DNA of 64,000 nucleotides, taken from contig DASCQF010000005.1 in NCBI GenBank assembly GCA_036012905.1, positions 20,562 through 84,561 on the forward strand, read 5' to 3'. How positions within the stretch are numbered: the stretch's first letter is position 1; each line of letters opens with the position of its first letter. A model generated the notes under the pieces. The model had not been told where the DNA came from. It saw only the letters and a list, made by a program, of their open reading frames with translations, and ran no database searches. Origin of the DNA: NP936 sp002726085 (GTDB lineage: Bacteria > Acidobacteriota > Vicinamibacteria > Vicinamibacterales > UBA8438). Positions 9,068-16,851 of the stretch are shown one piece after another. The position numbers were made by a program, and so were the translations under genes.

Positions 9068-9951
9068 GACACCCTCTCGGCTGCACGCAACTTGGCTGAC
9101 CGCGCTCGCGGATTGCGGACGACCTCGTCCCGCCCGGGGCGAATCGGCTTGCGGGTCAGCACGCGCATGGCGAGCTCGCCACCCCGTTCGAGCTCACGCA
9201 GCGTGTACTTCACGATCCGGTCCTCGAGGGAATGAAAGCTGATGACCGCCAGCCTCGTCCCTGTCTTCAGACGCCGCGCCACCGTGCGCAGAAATTCGTC
9301 GAGCCCGTCCAGCTCGTGGTTGACCCAGATCCGAAGCGCCTGAAACGTCCGGGTGGCCGGGTGGATGCGCGAGTGGCCCCGATAGGGCACCGACCGTCGG
9401 ATGACGGCGGCCAGATCGGCGGTCGTCGACAGGTCGCTGCGGTCACGGGCAGCCACGATTGCCCGTGCGATCCGGCGCGAATGCCGCTCCTCGCCGTACT
9501 CGAAGATCACGTCCGCCAGGGTGGTGGGCGTGACGTCGTCGAGCAGCTCGATGAGCGTCTGACCCTGTGACCGGTCCATGCGCATGTCGAGCGGATCGGG
9601 GCGGCGAAAGCTGAATCCACGTCCCTCGGCGTCGAGCTGGACCGAAGAATGTCCGAGGTCGGCGAGCGCGCCGTCGATCTGGTCGATACCGCGCCGCTCG
9701 AGCACCGCGTCGAGATGCCGATAATCGGCGTGTACCAGTTCCACGCGGTCCTTCCAGACCGCCAGCCGCTCACGCGCCAGGGGGAGCACTTCCGCGTCCC
9801 GGTCGAGACCGAGCACGCGTGTCGCGCCGGCTTCGAGCAAGGCCGCGGTGTGTCCACCGGTCCCGACGGTGCAGTCGACTATGAGCCCTCGCCCCGCCGG
9901 TGCGAGCTGCTCGACCGTCTCCACCCGCAGAACCGGCTCGTGTAGAATCAT
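9064..9951 (-). CDS. rsmH: 16S rRNA (cytosine(1402)-N(4))-methyltransferase RsmH (MraW)
   Basis: SAM-dependent methyltransferase that modifies C1402 in the decoding centre of the small ribosomal subunit. At 295 residues it is of normal length. Motifs are HEPVL at the N-terminus, DCTVGTGGHTAALLE (SAM-binding motif I), GLDRDAEVL, LADLGHSSVQLD (usually DLGVSSxQLD), GFSFRRPDPLDMRMD and the C-terminal ISFHSLEDRIVK. The start lies 6 bp after the mraZ stop. The histidine in LADLGHSS replaces the usual valine, a mild deviation. Confidence 0.96.
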   Translation of the reverse strand: MILHEPVLRVETVEQLAPAGRGLIVDCTVGTGGHTAALLEAGATRVLGLDRDAEVLPLARERLAVWKDRVELVHADYRHLDAVLERRGIDQIDGALADLGHSSVQLDAEGRGFSFRRPDPLDMRMDRSQGQTLIELLDDVTPTTLADVIFEYGEERHSRRIARAIVAARDRSDLSTTADLAAVIRRSVPYRGHSRIHPATRTFQALRIWVNHELDGLDEFLRTVARRLKTGTRLAVISFHSLEDRIVKYTLRELERGGELAMRVLTRKPIRPGRDEVVRNPRARSAKLRAAERVS

Positions 9952-9957
9952 CGTGGC

Positions 9958-10398
9958 TCACATGCCGTGATCGGCAAGCGCACGCGCGTCGTCGTCGGTG
10001 AACGGATCGCCGTCGAGCCGTTTCGTGAAGCGCTCGTGATTCCAGATATCGAGATGATCGTATTGACCGAAGACGTCGACTTCTCCTACCATCGCCGCTT
10101 CGTCTCGAAGGCGCGCGTGAATGGACACCCGGCCCTGCTTATCGAACTCCCCCGGTTGTCCGAAATAGTTGACCCGGTCGAAGTATTTGGCGCGGGCGGG
10201 AAGCGTGGAGGGAACCTGCGCGAGCTTGCGCTCGATCTCCATCCAGACCGGCATCGGGTAGATGAGCACGCGATCGCCGGTCAGGCTGGTGACGAACAGC
10301 TGTGCCCCGTATCGGTCTTCAATCGCAGCTCGGAACCGAGTAGGGATCTTCAGGCGTCCCTTGTCGTCGATTTTGGCCGAGAGATTTCCCCGTAGCAC
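9958..10398 (-). CDS. mraZ: Transcriptional regulator MraZ
   Basis: First gene of the dcw cluster; MraZ is a ring-forming AbrB-fold DNA-binding protein that represses its own operon in characterised bacteria. About 146 residues with the two SpoVT/AbrB-like halves: LRGNLSAKIDDKGRLKIP at the N-terminus and DKQGRVSIHARLRD around residues 85-100. I choose the GTG at 10398 because the family starts at (M)FRGN..DKGR, and because the sequence GGAG lies 7 bp upstream. An in-frame upstream extension to 10464 would run through the promoter and is rejected. The gene is preceded by a strong promoter and a three-repeat operator, so autoregulation is likely. Confidence 0.93.
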   Translation of the reverse strand: MLRGNLSAKIDDKGRLKIPTRFRAAIEDRYGAQLFVTSLTGDRVLIYPMPVWMEIERKLAQVPSTLPARAKYFDRVNYFGQPGEFDKQGRVSIHARLRDEAAMVGEVDVFGQYDHLDIWNHERFTKRLDGDPFTDDDARALADHGM

Positions 10399-10400
10399 CC

Positions 10401-10430
10401 TATTACTCCAACTAATTCCAATAAAATCCA
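10401..10430 (-). promoter_or_regulatory. Predicted MraZ operator (three TGGA direct repeats, 10-bp period)
   Basis: On the minus strand three 10-bp units follow one another: TGGATTTTAT, TGGAATTAGT, TGGAGTAATA, then the GTG start. MraZ of E. coli is known to bind three TGGGN repeats separated by 5 bp, which gives the same 10-bp period. The third unit also contains the only Shine-Dalgarno-like sequence (GGAG), so operator and ribosome site overlap. Confidence 0.82.
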
Positions 10431-10435
10431 CTGCG

Positions 10436-10464
10436 ATAGTAAAAGGCGGCCGGCTCCGTGTCAA
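10436..10464 (-). promoter_or_regulatory. Promoter of the dcw cluster (mraZ promoter)
   Basis: Minus strand: TTGACA at 10464-10459, a 17-bp spacer, and TACTAT at 10441-10436. This is a near-consensus housekeeping sigma promoter. The expected transcription start (about 10429) falls at the first TGGA repeat of the operator, giving a leader of about 30 nt. A second TTGACA lies exactly 17 bp further upstream (10481-10476). Confidence 0.85.
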
Positions 10465-10601
10465 CAGACAAAAACTGTCAAATCAACGATTTGCATCTAT
10501 TCTTCGCCGCCGGTAGCGTCGTTGTGGGCAGTGGTGGGAATCTCGCGACCGGCACTTCGCCGAAACTCGGACGCGAAGCGGCGCCAACCGCCTGGTAGAG
10601 C

Positions 10602-11684
10602 ATGCTGCGCGCCGCCCTGATCGGGTTCCCTTCGACCGGAAAGTCGACGCTGTTCAGACTGCTGAGTCGAGCGAGCGTTCCGCTCGGCCAGACCGGCGGT
10701 CGTCAAGAGGCGCTCGTCGGTGTCGCCCAGGTTCCCGACCCACGCCTGGATCGTCTGACCGAACTCTTCGAGCCCCAACGCCGAGTGCCGGCCACCGTCG
10801 AAATTGCCCAGCTCGCCGGACACGACGGTACCCGCTCCCTCATCGACGTGACCGCCTTCCGCAATGCCGACGCTCTGCTCCACGTGCTCCGGATGTTCGC
10901 GGACGACACGGTGCCACACGCGGCCGGCGGAGTGGACCCGGCACGCGACGCCACGCAAATGGAGGATGAGCTGATTTTGGCCGACCTCGGCGTGGCCGAG
11001 CGGCGTCTCGAGCGGATTCGACAGGACGCCAAGAAGGGCAAGAGTCGTGAGCTGGAAGGGGAGGCTCGGCTGATTGAACTGTGCCGGACCGCTTTGGAGG
11101 AAGGCCGGCCGCTGCGGGCGCTATCGCTGGACACCGACGACACGCGGAGGCTTCGCGGCTTCAGCTTCCTCTCTGCCAAACCGGTGCTCGTCATCTTGAA
11201 CCTCGACGAAACGGATGTCGCCGACTCGACGAGCGCGATCGAACGGGCCGGGCTGTCCGAGTTCCTGTCAGGCGCAGCCACCCAGGCGGTGCCGGTCTGC
11301 GCCAAAATCGAGCTGGAGATCGCAGAGCTCGCCGCCGACGATCGGGCGCTGTTTCTCGCCGACCTCGGACTGACCGACTCTGGACTCGACCGGGTGATCC
11401 GGGCAAGCTATCATCTGCTCGGTTACATCTCGTTCTTCACCACGGGCAAGGACGAATGTCGTGCCTGGTCAGTGCCGCGCGGCATGTCCGCACAGGATGC
11501 AGCCGGTCAGATCCACAGCGATATCTCTCGCGGGTTCATCCGTGCCGAGGTGGTGCACTACGACGCCCTGACAGCCAGAGACGGCTCCCTCGTGGCGTGC
11601 CGCGAGCACGGAGAAGTGCGGCTGGAAGGCAAGGACTACGAAGTGCAGGACGGCGACGTCATCAACTTCCGGTTCGCGACGTAG
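10602..11684 (+). CDS. YchF/OLA1-type ribosome-associated GTPase (ATPase) homologue
   Basis: 360-residue P-loop protein with YchF architecture. It has a G domain with Walker A GFPSTGKST (residues 8-16), a coiled helical insertion (EDELILADLGVAERRLERI, typical of YchF) and the LNLDE segment where YchF carries its altered NxxE G4 motif. A C-terminal TGS domain ends in GKDYEVQDGDVINFRFAT. YchF binds ribosomes and prefers ATP. The Walker A differs from the usual GLPNVGKST, and the segment after it is shorter than in typical YchF, so this may be a divergent paralogue. The gene diverges from the dcw promoter, with 203 bp between the two start codons. Confidence 0.8.
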   Translation: MLRAALIGFPSTGKSTLFRLLSRASVPLGQTGGRQEALVGVAQVPDPRLDRLTELFEPQRRVPATVEIAQLAGHDGTRSLIDVTAFRNADALLHVLRMFADDTVPHAAGGVDPARDATQMEDELILADLGVAERRLERIRQDAKKGKSRELEGEARLIELCRTALEEGRPLRALSLDTDDTRRLRGFSFLSAKPVLVILNLDETDVADSTSAIERAGLSEFLSGAATQAVPVCAKIELEIAELAADDRALFLADLGLTDSGLDRVIRASYHLLGYISFFTTGKDECRAWSVPRGMSAQDAAGQIHSDISRGFIRAEVVHYDALTARDGSLVACREHGEVRLEGKDYEVQDGDVINFRFAT

Positions 11685-11703
11685 AGAACATGCCCACGAA
11701 ATC

Positions 11704-11724
11704 AACAGTCAGCAGTCAGAAGCC
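11704..11724 (+). repeat. Heptamer array upstream of the epimerase gene
   Basis: Three 7-bp units: AACAGTC, AGCAGTC, AGAAGCC. They sit in the 61-bp gap between the YchF-like gene and the epimerase gene and belong to the same heptamer family as the arrays at 1084, 15149, 42424 and 52051. A palindrome GTACCGGTAC follows. Confidence 0.6.
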
Positions 11725-11745
11725 CGACAGTACCGGTACGCCTTC

Positions 11746-12723
11746 ATGAGAACACTGATCACTGGCGGAGCCGGCTTCATCGGCTCCCACCTCGCCGCGT
11801 CGCTGCTCGATGCCGGACATGACGTGTTCGTCCTCGACAATCTGTCCACTGGATCGATCGACAACATCGAACCGCTCAAGCCCCACGCCCGATTCGACTA
11901 CGCCATCGACACGATCACCAATGAGCCGGTGCTGGCGGAGCACGTCGACCGGTGCGATGTCGTGTTCCATCTGGCGGCGGCCGTGGGCGTCCAGCTCATC
12001 GTCGAGGCGCCGGTCCACACCATCGAGACCAACGTGACTGGCACGGAAGTCGTGCTGAAGCACGCCGCGAAGAAACGCAAGCTGGTGGTCGTCGCCTCGA
12101 CGTCCGAAGTCTACGGGAAGAGCACCGCGCTCCCGTTCCACGAGGACGCCGACCTGATGTTGGGCTCCACGCATCAACACCGGTGGGCCTATGCGTGCAG
12201 CAAGGCGATCGATGAGTTTCTTGCCCTCGCCTACTGGAAAGAGCGGAAGCTACCGGTCATCGTGCTGCGGCTGTTCAACACGGTCGGACCGCGTCAGACA
12301 GGCAGGTACGGCATGGTGGTTCCGAACTTCGTACGACAGGCGCTGGCCGGTGACGCAATCACGGTCTTCGGCACCGGGACCCAGTCGCGCAGTTTTGGCT
12401 ACGTCGGTGACGTGGTGCGGGGCATGATGGCTCTGGTCGCCGAGCCACGCGCGATCGGCGAAGTGTTCAACCTCGGGAACAACCACGAAATCACCATCCG
12501 CGGGCTGGCCGAGCTCGTAAAGACCATGACCGCGAGCAACTCGGAGATCGTCACGGTCCCTTACGAGGAGGCCTATGAGAGCGGGTTCGAGGACATGCCC
12601 AGACGTGTGCCAGACCTGACGAAGGCGCAGAAACTGGTCGGCTACGAGCCGCGTGTCCAGCTGCCGGAAACCCTGGCCATGATCATCGACCACCATCGCG
12701 CCCTGGGAAAGCAAGACGCGTAG
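11746..12723 (+). CDS. NAD-dependent nucleotide-sugar epimerase/dehydratase (extended SDR)
   Basis: 325-residue extended short-chain dehydrogenase of the UDP-glucose 4-epimerase / UDP-glucuronate decarboxylase group. It has the Rossmann motif GGAGFIGS (residues 7-14), DNLSTG after strand 2, an STSEVYGKS strand carrying the catalytic serine/threonine, and YACSK with Tyr149 and Lys153. Downstream come LFNTVGPRQTGRYGMVVPNF and SRSFGYVGDVVRG, shared with decarboxylases and epimerases. It probably makes or interconverts an NDP-sugar for surface polysaccharide, but the substrate cannot be read from the sequence. It stands alone on the plus strand. Confidence 0.85.
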   Translation: MRTLITGGAGFIGSHLAASLLDAGHDVFVLDNLSTGSIDNIEPLKPHARFDYAIDTITNEPVLAEHVDRCDVVFHLAAAVGVQLIVEAPVHTIETNVTGTEVVLKHAAKKRKLVVVASTSEVYGKSTALPFHEDADLMLGSTHQHRWAYACSKAIDEFLALAYWKERKLPVIVLRLFNTVGPRQTGRYGMVVPNFVRQALAGDAITVFGTGTQSRSFGYVGDVVRGMMALVAEPRAIGEVFNLGNNHEITIRGLAELVKTMTASNSEIVTVPYEEAYESGFEDMPRRVPDLTKAQKLVGYEPRVQLPETLAMIIDHHRALGKQDA

Positions 12724-12753
12724 GGGGCATCCGCCTCGGACGCGCTTGCGGTT

Positions 12754-12774
12754 CTTGGGCTTTGGGCATTGGGA
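12754..12774 (+). repeat. Heptamer array (TTGGGC type) between epimerase and STN genes
   Basis: Three 7-bp units CTTGGGC, TTTGGGC, ATTGGGA. The period matches the AGTCAGA-type arrays but the unit is different. Located about 100 bp upstream of the next gene. Confidence 0.55.
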
Positions 12775-12850
12775 GCCTAGGTGCACCGATGGCGCGCCTC
12801 GGGTGTTCAGTGATCTCTTGCCGGAGCGCCGGGGACCGGCCTGCGTGGGA

Positions 12851-12880
12851 GTGTCATTCGAAACGAGCCCGTCGTATACT
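12851..12880 (+). promoter_or_regulatory. Candidate promoter of the STN-like gene, possibly giving a leaderless transcript
   Basis: GTGTCA at 12851-12856, an 18-bp spacer and TATACT at 12875-12880. The predicted start point (about 12887-12888) coincides with the ATG at 12888, and there is no Shine-Dalgarno at the right distance. The -35 match is modest. Confidence 0.5.
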
Positions 12881-12887
12881 GCCGGGG

Positions 12888-13646
12888 ATGGTCTGCGCGG
12901 CATTCAGGACGGTTGGGGCGCGGGTGGCCGCGGCGTCGGTCGTGGTGGCGCTGACGGCGCCGTTGGCCGGAGCCAGCGAGTTCGAGCTGTCGATGCATGA
13001 CGGCCGCGTCACAATCCGCGCCCAGGACGCCTTGGTCACCGACATCCTCGCCGAATGGGGCCGGATCGGAAACACCGCCATAATCGACGCCGACGAGCTG
13101 GCCAGCGAGACCGTCACCCTGCTGCTCGTTGATGTGCCGGAGACCCGGGCCCTGCGAATACTGCTGCGCACGGCCAGCGGCTACCTGGCGGCTCCCCGCG
13201 CGACAATGACCGATGGCGTCTCCCGCTTCGACCGGATCCTGATTCTGGCCACCAGCAAGCCGGCCGCACGCCGGGCAACCGCCGCCGCGCCTGGCGGTGC
13301 TTCCACCCCGAATGCCAGCGGTCCAGTCGGGCAGCGTCTCGGGGTCATGCCCAACGCTCCACGGGGTCGAACGTCATTCACGGTGAGCCCGGCGCAGCAG
13401 GAACAGCTCGACCAGCTGCAACAGCTACTCCAGCAACCAGACGACGCCAACGAACCGCAACAGCCGGTTGCCAGCCAGCCGGCATTCCCCGGCGGGCCAA
13501 CTGCACGTCCGCGGAGGTCACGGAGAGCGAGCGACCCACTGCAGCCGGTGGTGGACCTTCCGACCGGACAGTTCGGCTCCACGACTCCCGTACCAGACAC
13601 CCCAGGCAACAACGATACGCCGGTAACCACCATACCCAGGCCCTAG
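12888..13646 (+). CDS. Secreted protein with STN-like (secretin/TonB short N-terminal) domain
   Basis: 252 residues from the ATG at 12888. An N-terminal hydrophobic stretch (VAAASVVVALTAPLAGA) looks like a signal peptide cleaved near residue 28. Residues about 30-100 (FELSMHDGRVTIRAQDAL..DILAEWGRIGNTAI..VTLLLVDVPETRALRILLRTASGY) match the STN pattern found at the N-terminus of secretins and TonB-dependent receptors. The rest is a low-complexity tail rich in Ala, Pro, Gln and Thr with no second domain. It could be an isolated periplasmic adaptor of a secretion or pilus system. No secretion genes flank it. It ends at TAG within CTAGCAG, convergent with the alkyltransferase gene. Confidence 0.6.
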   Translation: MVCAAFRTVGARVAAASVVVALTAPLAGASEFELSMHDGRVTIRAQDALVTDILAEWGRIGNTAIIDADELASETVTLLLVDVPETRALRILLRTASGYLAAPRATMTDGVSRFDRILILATSKPAARRATAAAPGGASTPNASGPVGQRLGVMPNAPRGRTSFTVSPAQQEQLDQLQQLLQQPDDANEPQQPVASQPAFPGGPTARPRRSRRASDPLQPVVDLPTGQFGSTTPVPDTPGNNDTPVTTIPRP

Positions 13647-13650
13647 CAGC

Positions 13651-14418
13651 TCAAAAGAGCTTGCCGGTGGGCTGCGGCACACGGTACCCCTCGAGCCCAA
13701 GCAAGGCCCGCTTGGTCGGCAACCCTCCGGTGAACCCACCGATCCGACCGCCCTGCGCGATAACGCGATGACAGGGGATGATTACCGGAACCGGGTTGCG
13801 TCCGAGCGCGCCGCCGACGGCGCGGCTCGCACCAGGTGACCCGATACGCGCGGCCAGCTCACCATAGCTGGTGACCTGACCAAACCGGATTTTCCGTGTC
13901 TCCCGCAGTACCCGCGCCGTAAACGGTGTCACCTGCCGGAGATCCACCTGCAGCGAGAACCGAGTAAGCTCACCCGCGAAATACGCCGTCAGCTCCTCCG
14001 TCACGGCGGTTAGCCCCGTTTCGTCACGGTGGACCTCCGGGGATCGCCGCAGCAGACGCTCCCGATAGCGGCGCTCTGAAGACTGACCAAACGTGACGTC
14101 GCAGACGCCCCTGTCGGTCGCCCCGACAAACAGGGTTCCGACAGGTGTCTGGAGTCGGCCGAACCGAATCACCGGATGACCGGCCCGGTCGAACGCCGAT
14201 CGCAGCCGCACGCGCGCTTGACGGACGATCATGGCCTCCGCCTCGTCATCGTTCGCGGCCACGGCCGCCAGCATCCCCCGAAGTCTGTGCTCGCGGCCCC
14301 AGGCCAGACCGCACGTTTCGCAGCCGGTCGCGTGCCGTTGCATCGCCTTCGCGGTCGACTCACGCAGGTCGCCGGTCACCAGCCGGTCGAGCTGCCTGCC
14401 AAACGCTTCGCAGGTCAT
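13651..14418 (-). CDS. Fusion: zf-HC2 anti-sigma-like zinc finger + O6-alkylguanine-DNA alkyltransferase (Ogt/MGMT)
   Basis: 255 residues. Residues 1-45 carry Cys3, His29, Cys33 and Cys36 in the pattern C-x25-H-x3-C-x2-C, the zf-HC2/ZAS pattern of zinc-containing anti-sigma factors. Residues about 80-245 are a complete alkyltransferase: an N-terminal MGMT subdomain (TPVGTLFVGATDRGVCDV), the helix-turn-helix SYGELAARIGSPGASRAVGGALGRNP, and the active-site PCHRV with Cys216, then GGFTGG. MGMT proteins repair O6-alkylguanine by irreversible transfer to this cysteine. The start codon overlaps the stop of the upstream ECF sigma gene by 4 bp (ATGA), the usual arrangement of a sigma/anti-sigma pair. 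I infer that it both repairs DNA and controls the sigma factor; only the domain content is directly visible. Confidence 0.88.
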   Translation of the reverse strand: MTCEAFGRQLDRLVTGDLRESTAKAMQRHATGCETCGLAWGREHRLRGMLAAVAANDDEAEAMIVRQARVRLRSAFDRAGHPVIRFGRLQTPVGTLFVGATDRGVCDVTFGQSSERRYRERLLRRSPEVHRDETGLTAVTEELTAYFAGELTRFSLQVDLRQVTPFTARVLRETRKIRFGQVTSYGELAARIGSPGASRAVGGALGRNPVPVIIPCHRVIAQGGRIGGFTGGLPTKRALLGLEGYRVPQPTGKLF

Positions 14419-14939
14419 GGTCTCCTCCTGACTGGCGTAAGTGCGCGGCGTAGCCTGCGGACCGCCTGGTAGACGTTAGCCCGCGCCGCCGCCTCGGTGC
14501 ACCCGAGCGCGGCACCGACGTCACGGTAACTGAGACCGTGCAGCTGACGCTGAATGAACGCCGCCCGTTGTCGCCGAGGCAGTTGGCCAATTGCCAGGCG
14601 CAGGGCGGCAACTGCCGATGAGCCGTCCTGCGCGGTCGCGGGGGACGGTCCGTTGCTGGACAGTTCGGGTGTGAGGGCAACCTCGTGGCGGCGACCGCGC
14701 GCGCGACGGTGGTTGAGAAACAGATTGGTCGCGATGCGATAGAGCCAGGCGCGATGGTTGGAATCGGATCGCAGTCGGGAAAACCGACCGAACGCCCGGA
14801 GAAACGTGTCCTGGAACAGGTCTTCTGCCACCGTCGGGTCGTCCGTGAGCCGGCGCAGGTAGCGCAGGATCTCGGTCTGGTGCCTATCGACCAGCTCGCC
14901 AAAATCTCCGGGAGGGCGCCCGCCTCGAGTCGTCGTCAT
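14415..14939 (-). CDS. ECF-family RNA polymerase sigma factor
   Basis: 174 residues with sigma-70 region 2 (about residues 12-85: RHQTEILRYLRRLTDDPTVAEDLFQDTFLRAFG..AWLYRIATNLFLNHRR) and region 4 (about 112-165: IGQLPRRQRAAFIQRQLHGLSYRDVGAALGCTEAAARANVYQAVRRL). There is no region 1 or 3, so this is the ECF group. It directly precedes, with an ATGA overlap, a protein whose N-terminus looks like an anti-sigma zinc finger, and it is divergent from murJ. The regulon is unknown. I could not find a convincing ECF-type promoter for autoregulation in the 199-bp divergent region. Confidence 0.92.
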   Translation of the reverse strand: MTTTRGGRPPGDFGELVDRHQTEILRYLRRLTDDPTVAEDLFQDTFLRAFGRFSRLRSDSNHRAWLYRIATNLFLNHRRARGRRHEVALTPELSSNGPSPATAQDGSSAVAALRLAIGQLPRRQRAAFIQRQLHGLSYRDVGAALGCTEAAARANVYQAVRRLRRALTPVRRRP

Positions 14940-15138
14940 TACGGTTCAGAGAGTTCAACCTCGCTCCGCGCAAGACACAGCCTCCATGCCTGGTCCTCCG
15001 CCCTCAGCCTCGGGCCCTCCCAGGATCAGCGTCCTCGACAGCCTGCCAGACGCTATAACCCCGGAGTCGCGTAAATGTGAAAACCGGCGTCGTCGGGTCA
15101 TGCCGCAGACGTTATGGTACGCTGGCTTCCTTCACAGC

Positions 15139-16803
15139 ATGCGCAAGGAGTCAGAAGTCAGAAAGCAGAAGGCAGAAGAGAGCCCGCCCACCGCACCATC
15201 GACCAACTCCAAGCCATCCGGTGCAAGCCTGGCCCGCTCGGCCGCCGTCGTCGGCGTGGCGACGATGATCAGCCGTGTTCTCGGGCTCGTGCGAGACCAG
15301 GCGCTCGCCAACTTCTTTGGCGCGACCAACGCGATGGACGCCTTCTACGTCGCCTACCGCATCCCCAATCTGATGCGCGATCTCTTCGCAGAAGGCACGA
15401 TGAGCGCCGCGTTCATTCCGACGTTCACACGCCGGCTGACCACAGAGGGCCGCGACGCAGCCTGGCGGCTGGGCACACAGTTGATCAACGCGTTGATCGT
15501 CATCACCGGAAGCCTGGTGCTAGCCGGTGTCGTGTTTGCCGAACCGTTGACCCGGCTGTTCGCAGGGGATTTCAGCGAGGTACCCGACAAGCTCGAACTG
15601 ACAATCAGGATGACGCGCGTGATGCTCCCGTTTCTGACCATGGTCGCGGTCGCAGCCGCCTGCATGGGGATGCTCAACTCGCTACACCGGTTTTTCGCGC
15701 CGGCGCTGTCACCGGCGATGTTCAACGTCAGCCTCATCCTGAGCGCCTTCGTGCTGGTGCCACTGATGCCGCGAGCCGGTTTCGAACCGATCATGGCGAT
15801 CGCGTTTGCCGTGGTGTTGGGCGGTGTGGGCCAGATCGCCGCCCAGTATTGGGTGCTACGACGGGAGGGATTCCGGTATCGGGTCCGACTGAACCCGGCC
15901 GACCGCGGCCTCAGGGAGATCCTGGGACTGATGGGCCCCGGCACGATCGCCGGCGGAGCGATGCAGGTCAACCTGCTCGTCAACACGATCCTGGCCACCG
16001 GTCAGGGCACCGGGGCAGTCTCGTGGCTCACCTACGCGTTCCGGCTGATGTATCTGCCAATCGGCGTGTTGGGCGTCTCGATCGCGACCGCCGCGCTGCC
16101 GGTGTTGTCCCGACATGCCGCGCTCGATGACCTGCGCCAGATGCGGCGGACCATCTCACACGGCCTCCGATTGATGCTGATGCTGATGGTGCCGGCAACG
16201 GTCGGGCTGATCGTCCTGGCGGAACCAATCGTCCGTCTGATCTTCGAGCGCGGCGAATTCACCCCGGCAGACACACAGGCTACAGCGCTTGCCCTTACCT
16301 GCTATGCACCAGCTATCGTCGGCTACTCTGCTGTACGTCTCGCCGTCCCCAGCTTCTACGCGCTTGGCACCAGCCTGACTCCCGCCCTGGTCAGCGTCGG
16401 GACCGTCATGATCAACATCGTATTGAACCTCATCCTGGTCCGGGTGCTCGGCTATCAGGGCCTTGCCCTGGGGACGGCCATTGCCGCCCTGGGCAACGCC
16501 GCGATGCTGCTCGCGCTCCTGGGAAGGCGGCTCGACGGTCTAGACGGCGCCACCATTGCCAACTGCTTCGTCCGGATCGCAGTCGCCGCAACGGTGATGG
16601 GCGCGGCCGTGTGGCTGGCCGACCAGTGGTTCGCGGCGCGCTGGCCCGACAGCGGGTTGTGGATTCAGATGCTGACGGTTGGCAGCGAAATCAGCGTTGG
16701 CCTGGTGGTCCTGGGCGCCATGGCGCGACTGCTTGGCATCGCCGAGTTCAACCAGGCCGTTCATCAGGTCCAGACGCGTCTGAGCCGAACCCGTTCACGC
16801 TGA
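15139..16803 (+). CDS. murJ: Lipid II flippase MurJ (MviN)
   Basis: MOP-superfamily flippase moving lipid II across the inner membrane. About 554 residues from the ATG at 15139, with some 14 hydrophobic segments. Typical MurJ sequences are visible: SRVLGLVRDQALANFFGATNAMDAFYVAYRIPNLMRDLFAEGTMSAAFIP near the N-terminus, and later LIFERGEFTPADT and a C-terminal GLALGTAIAALGNA. An in-frame ATG at 14986 would add a non-conserved tail that overlaps the divergent promoter region, so I reject it. Residues about 4-14 (KESEVRKQKAEE) are encoded by a heptamer repeat array, an odd repeat-derived cytoplasmic tail. MurJ stands apart from the dcw cluster but serves the same pathway. Confidence 0.93.
   Translation: MRKESEVRKQKAEESPPTAPSTNSKPSGASLARSAAVVGVATMISRVLGLVRDQALANFFGATNAMDAFYVAYRIPNLMRDLFAEGTMSAAFIPTFTRRLTTEGRDAAWRLGTQLINALIVITGSLVLAGVVFAEPLTRLFAGDFSEVPDKLELTIRMTRVMLPFLTMVAVAAACMGMLNSLHRFFAPALSPAMFNVSLILSAFVLVPLMPRAGFEPIMAIAFAVVLGGVGQIAAQYWVLRREGFRYRVRLNPADRGLREILGLMGPGTIAGGAMQVNLLVNTILATGQGTGAVSWLTYAFRLMYLPIGVLGVSIATAALPVLSRHAALDDLRQMRRTISHGLRLMLMLMVPATVGLIVLAEPIVRLIFERGEFTPADTQATALALTCYAPAIVGYSAVRLAVPSFYALGTSLTPALVSVGTVMINIVLNLILVRVLGYQGLALGTAIAALGNAAMLLALLGRRLDGLDGATIANCFVRIAVAATVMGAAVWLADQWFAARWPDSGLWIQMLTVGSEISVGLVVLGAMARLLGIAEFNQAVHQVQTRLSRTRSR
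15149..15176 (+). repeat. Heptamer array inside the 5' end of murJ
   Basis: Four units AGTCAGA, AGTCAGA, AAGCAGA, AGGCAGA lie within the coding sequence just after the start codon. In this frame they encode a charged Lys/Glu/Gln tail not expected in MurJ. Confidence 0.7.
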
Positions 16804-16851
16804 TCCGTCTCCACCGGGACGTCCAGGCCCTCGTGGTACGATAGCGCTCAG

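Noticed and set aside
10399..10464. Longer N-terminus for MraZ
   Set aside because: It would place coding sequence over the -10 box and operator, and the family starts at the LRGN..DKGR motif.
13648..13661. AGCTC-AAAA-GAGCT hairpin between the STN and alkyltransferase genes as a terminator
   Set aside because: Only a 5-bp stem without a T-run; too weak to call.
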